Shown here: positions 11,153 through 19,150 of the stretch, piece after piece
Position numbering within the stretch: position 1 is the stretch's first letter
Layout of the letters: each line of letters starts with the position of its first letter
Assembly: GCA_016721185.1 (NCBI GenBank)
Contig: JADKIP010000008.1
Location: forward strand, 1-59,853
Length of the DNA stretch: 59,853 nucleotides
Reading direction: 5' to 3'
From: Candidatus Dechloromonas phosphorivorans
GTDB taxonomy: Bacteria; Pseudomonadota; Gammaproteobacteria; Burkholderiales; Rhodocyclaceae
Made by a program: the position numbers and the translations under genes
The notes under the pieces: model-generated
The model's database searches: none
The model's input: only the letters and a program-made list of their open reading frames with translations
Told to the model about the DNA's origin: nothing

Positions 11153-11350
11153 ATGATCATTAAGCAAAATAAGCAGTACGAACTTCACGCAACGCTGCAA
11201 CGTTATAACGACCAGCATTCATTGACGCTGAGTCAGCGATGGCCCAAGGCGCTCCGTCCTCACCAGCGGCAGATTCTGCAAGTGCTGCTCAGTGATGCTG
11301 AACTGGCGACGTTCGCTGAGTTTCTCGCGACGACGGGAGAAACGACATGA
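11153..11350 (+). CDS. Small hypothetical protein, operon gene 1
   Basis: 65 residues starting MIIKQNKQYELHATLQRYND, with a GAGGAG site before the ATG. Two predicted helices, basic in the middle (RWPKALRPHQRQ). The stop overlaps the next start (ATGA at 11347), which implies translational coupling. No family recognised. Confidence 0.65.
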   Translation: MIIKQNKQYELHATLQRYNDQHSLTLSQRWPKALRPHQRQILQVLLSDAELATFAEFLATTGETT

Positions 11351-11991
11351 ACCGTCGTGACTTTCTGAAATCTCTCGCCGCCATTGGTGGTGCCATTGCC
11401 ATTCCGTTTGATGCCATTGCCAGCGCACCCGACTTAGTGATCAACCAGGCTTGGCAAGCCGCCATCGCAGCGCCAGTGACATTCTATGTGAACGAATATG
11501 GCGCGATCAGCACCGAGGCTGACCCCTATGCGTCGACCACCCGTCTGGCGCTGCTTGAACTTGAAGAGGTCTTTGATATCCGGATGCTGATCAGTCTCGC
11601 TCTCGAGGAGTGGCGTGTTGCCAACCTCATCGAGGAGGCCATGGCCGACGATGAAGCAGCCGATCCGGAGGGAGACTGGCAAACCTGGCTGGCGCAGGCG
11701 GACAGCAATACGGTCGACGATTTGATCAGCGAAACGAACGACTGGTTAGACGGCGAACCCGATGAGCGGGACTGGGAAAAGGCCAACCATCGCGGTTACT
11801 CGGGCCGCGGTGCGGCACTGTCCTATTTCCGTGACTGTTTTGAGGATAACGATTTGCTCGATATCGTCATTGTCGAAGGCGACTGTCCGGGCAGCAGCTA
11901 TTTCGCGGCTGAATTGCGGATGAGTCTGCCTGAGGCGAACGCGCTGGTTGAGGAGCATGGCATCCCGATCCGGTTTGAATGGGAGGCCTGA
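11347..11991 (+). CDS. Acidic protein with twin-arginine signal, operon gene 2
   Basis: The 214-residue product opens MNRRDFLKSLAAIGGAIAIP, a near-perfect Tat motif (RRxFLK) followed by a hydrophobic stretch and the possible cleavage site ASA at about residue 27. The mature part is strongly acidic (EEAMADDEAADPEGDW at about 97-112) and ends in FEWEA. No enzymatic signature recognised. It is coupled to the gene before it. A Tat substrate in a short unknown operon on an island is unusual; export is inferred from the signal only. Confidence 0.7.
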   Translation: MNRRDFLKSLAAIGGAIAIPFDAIASAPDLVINQAWQAAIAAPVTFYVNEYGAISTEADPYASTTRLALLELEEVFDIRMLISLALEEWRVANLIEEAMADDEAADPEGDWQTWLAQADSNTVDDLISETNDWLDGEPDERDWEKANHRGYSGRGAALSYFRDCFEDNDLLDIVIVEGDCPGSSYFAAELRMSLPEANALVEEHGIPIRFEWEA

Positions 11992-11993
11992 TC

Positions 11994-12611
11994 ATGGAAA
12001 TCGACCTGAAATTCAGGCCTGCTGGTTATTTTTGGCCACTCAGCCTGGCGACGCACTTGTTGTCGCGTGTCAAGGGTGCCGAGCGTCAGCGGCAGATTCG
12101 CCAACTCATTGCACAAGGCAAATTAAACGAGGTGGATGCCTGGCTCGCTGCCGAATCGTTAAGTGATGCGAGCAGAGTTCAACTCGGCCGTTGCCACCCC
12201 TCGCTGATGGGTGGTGAGTATCTGCCTGACTTGCGTTTGAACGAGGTCGAGATTGCACGCATCAGCCTTCTTTCGGTGACCGGGGATGTCATCAGTGTGC
12301 GCGCCACCCAGGGCAAGCGACGCATCTATTATCGCATCGTCGATGAGTATGAGGGTGATTCGGTGCCCGAGCATTCCCGACGGACGTCGATCAAGCCTTT
12401 GACCTTGAGCCAGCTCGAACGCTTTATCGAGCGTGCAAGCGCAGGCATGGATATTATTTATTTCAACTGGAGTCATGGCGAGGAGATTGACTCACTTCCC
12501 GCTTTTCTGACGGCGACATCGCCGTTCTATCCCGAGCTGGAGGCGCTCTACCAGCTACGCATTGCGACATGGATTGCTTCAGAAAAACAATTTTACGATG
12601 ATGAGTTTTGA
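11994..12611 (+). CDS. Hypothetical protein, operon gene 3
   Basis: 205 residues from the ATG at 11994, with GGGAGG 8-14 bases upstream; it starts 2 nt after the preceding stop. It begins MEIDLKFRPAGYFWPLSLAT and has a mixed alpha/beta pattern with a central RIYYRIVDEYEGDS. No known domain. The tight packing says it works with genes 2, 4 and 5. Confidence 0.65.
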   Translation: MEIDLKFRPAGYFWPLSLATHLLSRVKGAERQRQIRQLIAQGKLNEVDAWLAAESLSDASRVQLGRCHPSLMGGEYLPDLRLNEVEIARISLLSVTGDVISVRATQGKRRIYYRIVDEYEGDSVPEHSRRTSIKPLTLSQLERFIERASAGMDIIYFNWSHGEEIDSLPAFLTATSPFYPELEALYQLRIATWIASEKQFYDDEF

Positions 12612-12613
12612 GC

Positions 12614-12922
12614 ATGCACGCGCTTGAAATTATTACCCGGCTGAACGGCGAGACGCAAAGAGCACCCCACCCGTTGCACTTGCATCCGCGGATCTATGCG
12701 CTGCGCCGGCTTATCCGAGGAATGGAGTTTGGCAGCGAATATGTTTCACGTCTTTACAGCGCACTCTACAAATACGCCGATCAGATCGTCGAACGCCCGC
12801 ACTACAAAGCAGACGAAGGATGGGATGACTTTGAAACGCTTCAGCAGGTGACGCTCAGAGATTGGATGGAAACGTCGATCTGTCGATTGGGCGGTCGCAG
12901 CAGAGGGAATGAGGAGGAATAA
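12614..12922 (+). CDS. Hypothetical protein, operon gene 4
   Basis: 102 residues (MHALEIITRLNGETQRAPHP) starting 2 nt after gene 3; a TTG two codons earlier is possible. Largely helical, with a tyrosine-rich centre (YVSRLYSALYKYADQI). Ends in a charged tail just before GAGGAG of the next gene. Unknown family. Confidence 0.6.
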   Translation: MHALEIITRLNGETQRAPHPLHLHPRIYALRRLIRGMEFGSEYVSRLYSALYKYADQIVERPHYKADEGWDDFETLQQVTLRDWMETSICRLGGRSRGNEEE

Positions 12923-12924
12923 TC

Positions 12925-13311
12925 ATGGCACTCAAGGGAAATGTGAATCTTGCTGATATCGCCCCAAACCATCCGTTCGCTCACGACTGCATCATCATCG
13001 GTGGTTTCCATCCATCATGGAGTATCCAACAGCAATTACCCCGGGGTGGAAGTCACGGCGTCAATGGCTGGGTCAGTTGGGGGTATGAGCGCCATGACGT
13101 GCATGTCAGCGCGAGAAAATGGAAGCGCATCCTTGCCGGCGAGTCGGTCATGGTCAAATCGATCGGCTGGTACGAAGGAAAGTCATTCACCTGTCGCTGG
13201 TACTTTGACCTGAGCGCGGAAAACACGCTGGTGGTGCGTTATGGGGATGACGGTGCGGACGGGTACATCGGGAATATTTGGGATGCCGATATTGAAGCCG
13301 TTGGCAAATGA
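12925..13311 (+). CDS. Hypothetical protein, operon gene 5
   Basis: 128 residues (MALKGNVNLADIAPNHPFAH) with GAGGAG before the ATG. Rich in aromatic and beta-type segments (GWVSWGYERHDVHVS, SFTCRWYFDLS), ending in an acidic DDGADGYIGNIWDADIEAV. It looks like a compact beta-sandwich or barrel. No family recognised. Last gene of the unit; a 141-bp gap follows. Confidence 0.65.
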   Translation: MALKGNVNLADIAPNHPFAHDCIIIGGFHPSWSIQQQLPRGGSHGVNGWVSWGYERHDVHVSARKWKRILAGESVMVKSIGWYEGKSFTCRWYFDLSAENTLVVRYGDDGADGYIGNIWDADIEAVGK

Positions 13312-13452
13312 TCAGCCTCATTCAGATGACGACAATTGTATTGCTGCCTGGCGGCAACGTGTGCCCAATAGGCTTGATGACGGAATCAAGTTATCTGGCC
13401 GCTTACCAATCTGATTGCTGCCACTTGAGCGCAAAGAAATTAGGGGAGAGGC

Positions 13453-13836
13453 ATGACAGAATTAGAAAATGAGCTATTGAACGGCGACTTAATTAGCAAC
13501 TATGAAAAGAAAGAGTTGAGGCTGTGGAGATCTGTTCAAGGGATTAGCCTATTCGCAGTTACGATAACCATATTAAGCAGTCTTATTCTCGGGGCATCGA
13601 TATTAGACGAGGTAGCACACTCCCCGCTGAAGCACGCAATTATCGGAATCGTTATATGCATATCTGCTATTTCGCTTCCTTTATTGGCTTTATTTGGCCA
13701 CCACTACCACTCTATGCTTATTGGCATTCAAACACGGCGGGCAGAGCGAGCAGAAGCTTGGGCTAAACATCTCGAGGGACGGTTGCGAATCCTCGAGAAA
13801 ACCATTGGCAACGGTGAAAAATTAACTACAACATGA
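13453..13836 (+). CDS. Small two-helix membrane protein
   Basis: 127 residues with GGGGAGAGG before the ATG. A charged N-terminus is followed by two transmembrane helices at about residues 32-53 and 62-82, then a basic coiled-coil-like tail (RRAERAEAWAKHLEGRLRIL). AT-richer than its neighbours, suggesting a different origin. Function unknown. Confidence 0.6.
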   Translation: MTELENELLNGDLISNYEKKELRLWRSVQGISLFAVTITILSSLILGASILDEVAHSPLKHAIIGIVICISAISLPLLALFGHHYHSMLIGIQTRRAERAEAWAKHLEGRLRILEKTIGNGEKLTTT

Positions 13837-14028
13837 CCCCCTGTTCCAGCAGATGGTGAATGGGCCGATGCCGGGCTCAATGCGCTGCTCGGTTGCGTCA
13901 AAATATCGCCCTACCACATCGACTGGAAGGAGCTGGAGCGTATCGACCACGAAATAGTGTGCAGGGCAATGCGACAGAGTTGGCCTGGGATATCCAACGA
14001 GGACATCGATTACTGGTTGAGCCTCTGA
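13837..14028 (+). pseudogene. C-terminal fragment of an unknown gene
   Basis: Directly after the stop of the membrane protein the same frame stays open without a start codon and reads like a real protein end (WADAGLNALLGCVKISPYHI, then DWKELERIDHEIV, ending DIDYWLSL). It is probably the tail of a lost gene. Codon pattern and composition are the only evidence. Confidence 0.3.
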
Positions 14029-14041
14029 CCGTCACCAATAT

Positions 14042-14653
14042 TCAGGGGGGAGTTACTGCCTTCCTGATTCGCTCAATACGCCGAACCAGCGCAATCCGTC
14101 CGATGTCTCGAAGGGATTCATGAGCGGAGCTTGGCTGGTATGTCAGCGTTTGTGAGTCTAGGTCAAAATCCACCAGGGCTTTATAGGTACGGTTTCCGGC
14201 AAGCGCCCCCAGTTCGTCGGCGACCTGTTGTGTTGGCATTTCCGGGAACTCGGTTACCATCGTCCTGATCAAGACATTTAGTCCATCGGAACCACGGCGC
14301 CTGGAACTGGCCTTGCTGGCTTGCCCGTACATGTGAAGGACTTCGTTACCAACACGGTAGAACTGAGCCCAATCGCGGCGCTTGACGTAATTCATGGTGA
14401 GCAGCGCCACGAACTGCCCCCAGCTGCTGCGCCTGTCGCCTCTCCGCCTGATTACCTCCAGCACAGGCGCCAGTGTTGGAAGGTCTTCGTGAATATCCTC
14501 AAGCTCTCCGCAGACTTCCAACCACACCCCGACAGCCTTCATCTCGAGCTGGTAGCGTGCAGACGTGATGCCAGTAAGGCGCCACGCGCAAGCGTTGAGG
14601 ATGTCATACGTGGTGGGTACAGCTCGAACCTTCGATTGTTGAACGGAATTCAT
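14042..14653 (-). CDS. Hypothetical protein, third gene of a regulatory cluster
   Basis: 203 residues (MNSVQQSKVRAVPTTYDILN) with GAGG upstream. Helical throughout and basic at the C-terminus (RIALVRRIERIRKAV). No known domain. It follows two small DNA-binding-type genes in the same direction, so it may be regulated with them. Confidence 0.5.
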   Translation of the reverse strand: MNSVQQSKVRAVPTTYDILNACAWRLTGITSARYQLEMKAVGVWLEVCGELEDIHEDLPTLAPVLEVIRRRGDRRSSWGQFVALLTMNYVKRRDWAQFYRVGNEVLHMYGQASKASSRRRGSDGLNVLIRTMVTEFPEMPTQQVADELGALAGNRTYKALVDFDLDSQTLTYQPSSAHESLRDIGRIALVRRIERIRKAVTPP

Positions 14654-14711
14654 CGCTCAGCCTCGCGCGCCCACGCCCGCGCGTACTGGTGCCAAAACAC
14701 GTGAACGGTAT

Positions 14712-14930
14712 TCATCCCTCGCGCGCGGGCGCGTATTGTTCAGCTCCGCCCTTGCCGGTAACCCACTGTTCAACAGCCAACTCCACCGCGCGCCACACTG
14801 GCAGGTTCCTAGCCTTCGCTGCGTCGCGCAGCTGGTCAATCATGCCTCCGCCTATGCTTACCTCGAGCCGACGGCAGCCGGCCTCCTGGAGCCTCGCCCT
14901 GTGGGCCTGGACGTTGGTCATATTGTTCAC
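14712..14930 (-). CDS. Ribbon-helix-helix-like regulator
   Basis: 72 residues from a GTG at 14930 that overlaps the upstream stop (GTGA) and has GGAG before it. The core CRRLEVSIGGGMIDQLRDAA followed by KARNLPVWRAVELAVEQWV fits a beta-strand plus two helices, the ribbon-helix-helix fold of antitoxins and plasmid repressors. Likely binds DNA. It could recognise the palindrome at 15175-15203. Confidence 0.55.
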   Translation of the reverse strand: MNNMTNVQAHRARLQEAGCRRLEVSIGGGMIDQLRDAAKARNLPVWRAVELAVEQWVTGKGGAEQYAPAREG

Positions 14931-15133
14931 TTTGGTGTCTCCTTGATCTTGAAGCCGGCGCGCACCACCTGGCCACAGCAGGGGCAGTGTTCCTTGGTCT
15001 TCTTGGCTTCTTCCCGCACCATCGCAACATACAGCGTCGAGGTTGCGATGCCGGCTTTCTTTGCGGCCGCATAGGGCGTCATGTCTGGATCTTCGCGCAA
15101 CATCTGGAGCGCCAATTGGGTTTTGCTGGTCAT
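14927..15133 (-). CDS. Small HTH and zinc-ribbon protein
   Basis: 68 residues. The N-terminal half (ALQMLREDPDMTPYAAAKKA, then GIATSTLYVAM) reads as a helix-turn-helix, and the C-terminal half has a CPCCG knuckle. It resembles small phage-type DNA-binding proteins. The start is 42 bp from a perfect palindrome in the divergent promoter region, suggesting autoregulation. Confidence 0.6.
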   Translation of the reverse strand: MTSKTQLALQMLREDPDMTPYAAAKKAGIATSTLYVAMVREEAKKTKEHCPCCGQVVRAGFKIKETPK

Positions 15134-15174
15134 CTAGTTACCTGGTATCGATTTAACGCACAGAAGAAATAATA

Positions 15175-15214
15175 CTACATAGTGCTTTACATTCACTATG
15201 TAGCGCTATATAGT
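15175..15214 (+). promoter_or_regulatory. Divergent promoter with perfect operator palindrome
   Basis: CTACATAGTG (15175-15184) and CACTATGTAG (15194-15203) form a perfect 10-bp inverted repeat with a 9-bp spacer. It overlaps a plus-strand promoter: -35 TTTACA (15186-15191), 17-nt spacer, -10 TATAGT (15209-15214). A bound dimer would block the rightward gene and probably the leftward HTH/RHH cluster as well. Confidence 0.6.
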
Positions 15215-15248
15215 TAATTTACACCAACCAACCACCAGGAGAAACACC

Positions 15249-15440
15249 ATGACCGCAAACACCAAAGACGCCATCGAATCCGCCACCCTGACGCTCGACT
15301 GCACCGAATCCCTACTTACCTCCATCGCCGCCGGCCTGACCTCCACTACAGGAGTACCGACCGGAGCAACGATCGCAAACAGTCTCCTTGCCGTGCAGCG
15401 TCTAATCGCACAAGCAAAGGCAGAACTCGACGCCTGCTGA
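15249..15440 (+). CDS. Small hypothetical protein
   Basis: 63 residues (MTANTKDAIESATLTLDCTE) with AGGAG upstream, ending ELDAC. Helical, Ala/Thr-rich; no known family. It is the sole gene between the divergent operator and a strong terminator. Confidence 0.6.
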   Translation: MTANTKDAIESATLTLDCTESLLTSIAAGLTSTTGVPTGATIANSLLAVQRLIAQAKAELDAC

Positions 15441-15461
15441 ACGGACCGCCTGCACAAGACA

Positions 15462-15489
15462 AAGCCCGGAGCGATCCGGGCTTTTTTTT
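15462..15489 (+). terminator. Intrinsic terminator
   Basis: AAGCCCGGA and TCCGGGCTT form a 9-bp stem with a four-base loop, followed by eight T. It ends the small gene at 15440 and overlaps the end of the convergent gene at 15489. Confidence 0.8.
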
Positions 15490-15806
15490 CATTCCAGTAT
15501 CCGACAGTAACCGTCGACCAGCTCAACGATGGGGTAGCCCTCGTCGATCAGCCGCTTGACATCACCGGGGTAAATATCGAAGTCGCACATTCGGGAGGTG
15601 TGCCCTTGTTGCAATCCCAGGTGCGTCAAGCGCATGGCCGCGAGCAGAAACTCGTCGTGGCTGAACTCGCCTTTAAGCAGTTGGATCAAATCACGGTCTT
15701 CCTGCCGCCACTGACTGCGTTGCCTTTCGCGCTCCAGTCGCCGCGCGTGCTGCTCCTCGGCCATGTGTTTGATCGACTCTTTGGATAGCTGCATCATTCG
15801 ATTCAT
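15489..15806 (-). CDS. Hypothetical helical protein
   Basis: 105 residues from the ATG at 15806, with GGAG upstream; a TTG four codons earlier overlaps that site and is less likely. The basic, charged N-terminal helix (QHARRLERERQRSQWRQEDR) is followed by an alpha/beta segment ending GYPIVELVDGYCRILE. Family unknown. It is convergent with the preceding gene and lies next to the putative origin. Confidence 0.55.
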   Translation of the reverse strand: MNRMMQLSKESIKHMAEEQHARRLERERQRSQWRQEDRDLIQLLKGEFSHDEFLLAAMRLTHLGLQQGHTSRMCDFDIYPGDVKRLIDEGYPIVELVDGYCRILE

Positions 15807-16038
15807 ATCGTTCTCCAACTCTGATTAGGTAGGAGGGATGCTAGGAGGCAGTTGCGACAGTTGCCGGCTGATGGGTTGCCTCGCGATTTTTTGCGGTTAG
15901 CCGCTATTACGGGGCGATGTCCGGAAATTGCGGGAACTCCCCCCGCCTCACTGGATAAAATGCGGCCGCCGAGCTTTGAGGCTGGGCGGCCGGATGATCG
16001 TTGCCGGGGGCTCACCAGGCGGAATAGCAAACCGGCGC

Positions 16039-16250
16039 TGAGTCCCTTGAGTCCTCTACTCAGCTATTGTTTACTGTACACAGAAAATATATGTTTGCCC
16101 TCTTACCCTTACCATTTATTTCTGTAATAAATACTTTTAAGAAAGTAAAGGACTCAAGGGACTCAAAAGGAGAAAGCCCTGTGTTAGCAAGGCTTTCCGG
16201 TCGGTGACTAAAGGACTCAAGGGCCAATCAGTAGGGGACTCAGCGGACTC
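16039..16250. repeat. Iteron-like repeats around an AT-rich core: putative origin of island B
   Basis: TGAGTCCCTTGAGTCC at 16039-16054 is repeated exactly, inverted, at 16150-16165. Partial copies lie at 16213-16223 and 16236-16250. Between the two full copies is an AT-rich stretch of about 90 bp (16061-16146). The array touches the 3' end of the primase-helicase gene. Short repeats beside an AT-rich segment and a replication gene fit a replication origin; this is an inference. Confidence 0.5.
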
Positions 16251-19140
16251 AAAACAAGCCGTTTGCAATGGCTTCAATCACATCCTTGCGAAGGCGAATA
16301 CCTGGATAGCAATCATGCTGCTTCGCCGCCTCGTCCCGCGGCCTCGTCATCGCCCCAATGTCCGGGAATCCAGCCCTAAGTTTCTGGCTGAAAAGCGACT
16401 TAGATCCAGGGTTAGCAATGTTCTCTTCACGGCACCATTGGCGATAAGCGTCAAATAGATTGCTGACCCGATTCGCCACGGGTGCCTTTTCTGTACTGAA
16501 GCCGGTGTCGCTGAGCTCGCAATTTTCCCTGACAAATTTACCGACATGGTTGTTTGCATCGGCGGTATCGGCAACCAATTGCCCCGCACTCTTCGGCTGC
16601 ACAAACCGGCCGCGGTTGGCCAGGCTGCGCTTCCCGTCGAGAGCCCAGTTGAGGATTCCAGGCAATTCGGCAAGCAGCTTTCCGGTAAGCGTAGTGTCCT
16701 CATGGCCATAGAAGCTGCGGCTCATCTTTAGGATGACCAGACGGCCAACCAGAGCACCAGAGGCATCACCGAGACTAAGCAGCTCATTGGACAAGATCAC
16801 GAACCGTGTCGGCAGCTTCCCGGTCCAGTAGCTCTTGTATTTGCGATCAAAGGTGATCGTGTCCTCACCGCTGATCGACAGAAATCGCTCAACAACCGTT
16901 TGCGACTCCTTGCCACCGCCACGGGCGTCTCCAATAATCGCCAGCAGCTTGCCGACAAGGCACTCCAGCCCCGTAGGCGACGCAAGCGATGACATGGTCG
17001 GAGCCGCTCGATTCATGGCCCCAACCAGTTCGCCGAGCACACGGGCGATAGTGCCCTTGCCGCTGCGCTTGGGGCCGATAAGCATGAAAATCTTCTGTTG
17101 CCGGGTATCTGCGGTCAAGGAGTAACCGAACAACTCTTGCAGCGCCGCTTTGCTTTCCTGGTCTGCCCCCCAGAGATCGTCAATGAACTTCATCCAGGTC
17201 GGGCATTTCGCTCCAGGATCAAAATCGAACGGCAGGCAGTTGGTCGTAAAAAACCTGGGCGTATGCTTAAAGAGCTCGCCGGCCTCTACGTCGAGGATGC
17301 CGTTTTGCATGACGATCAGGTTCATCGGGTCGCCTCCATCAAGGCCAGGCAGCCAAGAAGGGGGTGAGGGAATATCACTGGCCAGCACAGCGCGCAGCGC
17401 GTCGACTACACCTGACACCTCATTCCTGCCCGGCTTGAACCGGACAAGGTCGCCGTTCTCGTTACGGCACATCGATGCACCGAGAAACTCCCAGGCAAGT
17501 TTGCGAATCGATTCCTCGTCGCGCTCCGAATAACAACGCCCGTCGAAGCGAAACCAGCTACCGTTCGCGCGGACTGCCAGACGCTGCTTATTTTGGTCGC
17601 GAAAATCGGCCTTCATAAACTCGCGTGCATTGGCGTACTGATCGGCAGCATCAAGAATGCGCAGTCCGGCTTTTGCGGGAGGGTCAACCGGCCTCGTCAT
17701 TCGGCGAACCTCTTCGATCTTTGGCGCTGCCTGGCTTGGACTCAATGCTTTCAGCCGCTGCTGAATGGCTTTATCCAGGGTTGCCGACGTGCCAGGATCG
17801 ACGGCCTTGGCCTTCAGGCTGCGCACCTGTTCGCACAATTCTCCAGAGACCTCGGCCATGGTCGCGCTGCTGATCTTATTAACGAGGCTGGCTAGTGCGC
17901 TCTGGCGATCAGCCTGTTCAGCGGCGATCGCTGCCTTGATCTCATCCAGCCCGCTGGCGTACTCCACCATGGCCTGGTTCGACGGTTTGGCCTGGATCGG
18001 CAGGCTGTCGATATTGATCTGCTCGAACTCATCAGAGGCCTTGTCGAGATGGCCGAACTTGAACTCACGGACCAGATCCCAGAGGTTGGCAATGCCGACG
18101 ATCGGCCAGGTATTGTGCGAACTGCCGACGTGCAGATCATCGTCATGGACCCACACCCCCTCGGGCGTGCCACCGCCGTTCACCCAGGTCCAGCGGCGCT
18201 GGCTGACCTGCTCAAACTCGCCGTCGAACAGGCCAAGCAGCACCTCTTCAGCGCTGTACGTCCGATGGAACAGACCGATCAGCCCGTCCTTCTCCGACGG
18301 GTCGACCAACTTCATGTCGTTGCCGCCTTCGCCAGCACCCTGGTCGCGCGCCTGGGCCAGCATCGCCTCACCGATCACAAGTGGCAGGGTGTCCCGCAGA
18401 CCGCGACACAACCCAGAACGCACCGGCACCGGATCGATTCGGCCTTCCTCAAAGATCGGGGTGGCCGTGTAGCGCACCTGTACCCGGCGATAGACCACTT
18501 TATCGACCTGGGGGCCGATCGCCTTGGCCCACTCGTAAAGCTCCGAGCACTTGCGCGGTGTCTCCAGCCAGAACCAGACGTGACATTTCAGGACGTCAAG
18601 GTTGCTCGGCTGCCCGGCGGAGCTGGACAGCTGCCAGTGGAAGCTGACGTTCTGGAATTCAGGGGGCAGCACCTTGCGGATGTACTCCTGAATGCAGATG
18701 TCCGGCTCTTCGACCGGGTCACCGAAGCCGGGCTTGTACTTATCGACGTCGATGATGAAGGTGTGCAGCGGCTGGTCGCTGAAATTCTGATTGGTTCGGG
18801 CGTAGGCGTTTTTGTATTTCGTCGCCATCGCCTTGTCCTTGCCGACGAACTTGCCGTGGATCTGGCAGCGGTTCGACATCGGCTCAAGCTCGGTGAGCAG
18901 GGCGGACAGTTCGTCAAGGTTGGCGACCGGCACTTCGTGGATCTTGTAGTGGGCGGCGTCGTCGTAGGAGCTGGTCCCGCCGTCGGCTTTATAGACCTTG
19001 GTCAGCAGTGGGCCGAGGGTTTCGAGGACAGTGATTTTTTCAGCTGAACTTACGGTAGACTCTGCGGTGTGCGCAGTATCTTTGGCTGTGCCGGCGGGGG
19101 CTGGCATGGCCACTTTCATTTTCGAGGGTGTGCGCGACAT
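16249..19140 (-). CDS. P4-type primase-helicase (PrimPol plus D5-like SF3 helicase)
   Basis: 963 residues from the ATG at 19140. The N-terminal third has archaeo-eukaryotic primase signs: HTFIIDVDKYK (metal-binding DxD) and LKCHVWFWLE. The C-terminal third is an SF3-type helicase: Walker A GPKRSGKGT, then AIIGDARGG and PTRFVILSNELLSLGDASGA, typical of phage/plasmid primase P4 family proteins. It would prime and unwind DNA for autonomous replication of the excised element. A short GTG-started AlpA gene lies 10 bp upstream in the same operon, and the 3' end lies in the putative origin. Confidence 0.85.
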   Translation of the reverse strand: MSRTPSKMKVAMPAPAGTAKDTAHTAESTVSSAEKITVLETLGPLLTKVYKADGGTSSYDDAAHYKIHEVPVANLDELSALLTELEPMSNRCQIHGKFVGKDKAMATKYKNAYARTNQNFSDQPLHTFIIDVDKYKPGFGDPVEEPDICIQEYIRKVLPPEFQNVSFHWQLSSSAGQPSNLDVLKCHVWFWLETPRKCSELYEWAKAIGPQVDKVVYRRVQVRYTATPIFEEGRIDPVPVRSGLCRGLRDTLPLVIGEAMLAQARDQGAGEGGNDMKLVDPSEKDGLIGLFHRTYSAEEVLLGLFDGEFEQVSQRRWTWVNGGGTPEGVWVHDDDLHVGSSHNTWPIVGIANLWDLVREFKFGHLDKASDEFEQINIDSLPIQAKPSNQAMVEYASGLDEIKAAIAAEQADRQSALASLVNKISSATMAEVSGELCEQVRSLKAKAVDPGTSATLDKAIQQRLKALSPSQAAPKIEEVRRMTRPVDPPAKAGLRILDAADQYANAREFMKADFRDQNKQRLAVRANGSWFRFDGRCYSERDEESIRKLAWEFLGASMCRNENGDLVRFKPGRNEVSGVVDALRAVLASDIPSPPSWLPGLDGGDPMNLIVMQNGILDVEAGELFKHTPRFFTTNCLPFDFDPGAKCPTWMKFIDDLWGADQESKAALQELFGYSLTADTRQQKIFMLIGPKRSGKGTIARVLGELVGAMNRAAPTMSSLASPTGLECLVGKLLAIIGDARGGGKESQTVVERFLSISGEDTITFDRKYKSYWTGKLPTRFVILSNELLSLGDASGALVGRLVILKMSRSFYGHEDTTLTGKLLAELPGILNWALDGKRSLANRGRFVQPKSAGQLVADTADANNHVGKFVRENCELSDTGFSTEKAPVANRVSNLFDAYRQWCREENIANPGSKSLFSQKLRAGFPDIGAMTRPRDEAAKQHDCYPGIRLRKDVIEAIANGLF

Positions 19141-19150
19141 GATTCGACCC

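Noticed and set aside
13310..13474. 54-codon frame overlapping the end of operon gene 5
   Set aside because: ATG overlaps the stop codon of gene 5 but there is no ribosome site, cysteine-rich low-complexity product, and it runs into the next gene; too weak.
18049..19047. Open frame of 332 codons opposite the PrimPol-helicase
   Set aside because: Shadow of the coding strand, Val/Leu/Asp-rich composition typical of antisense frames in GC-rich genes.
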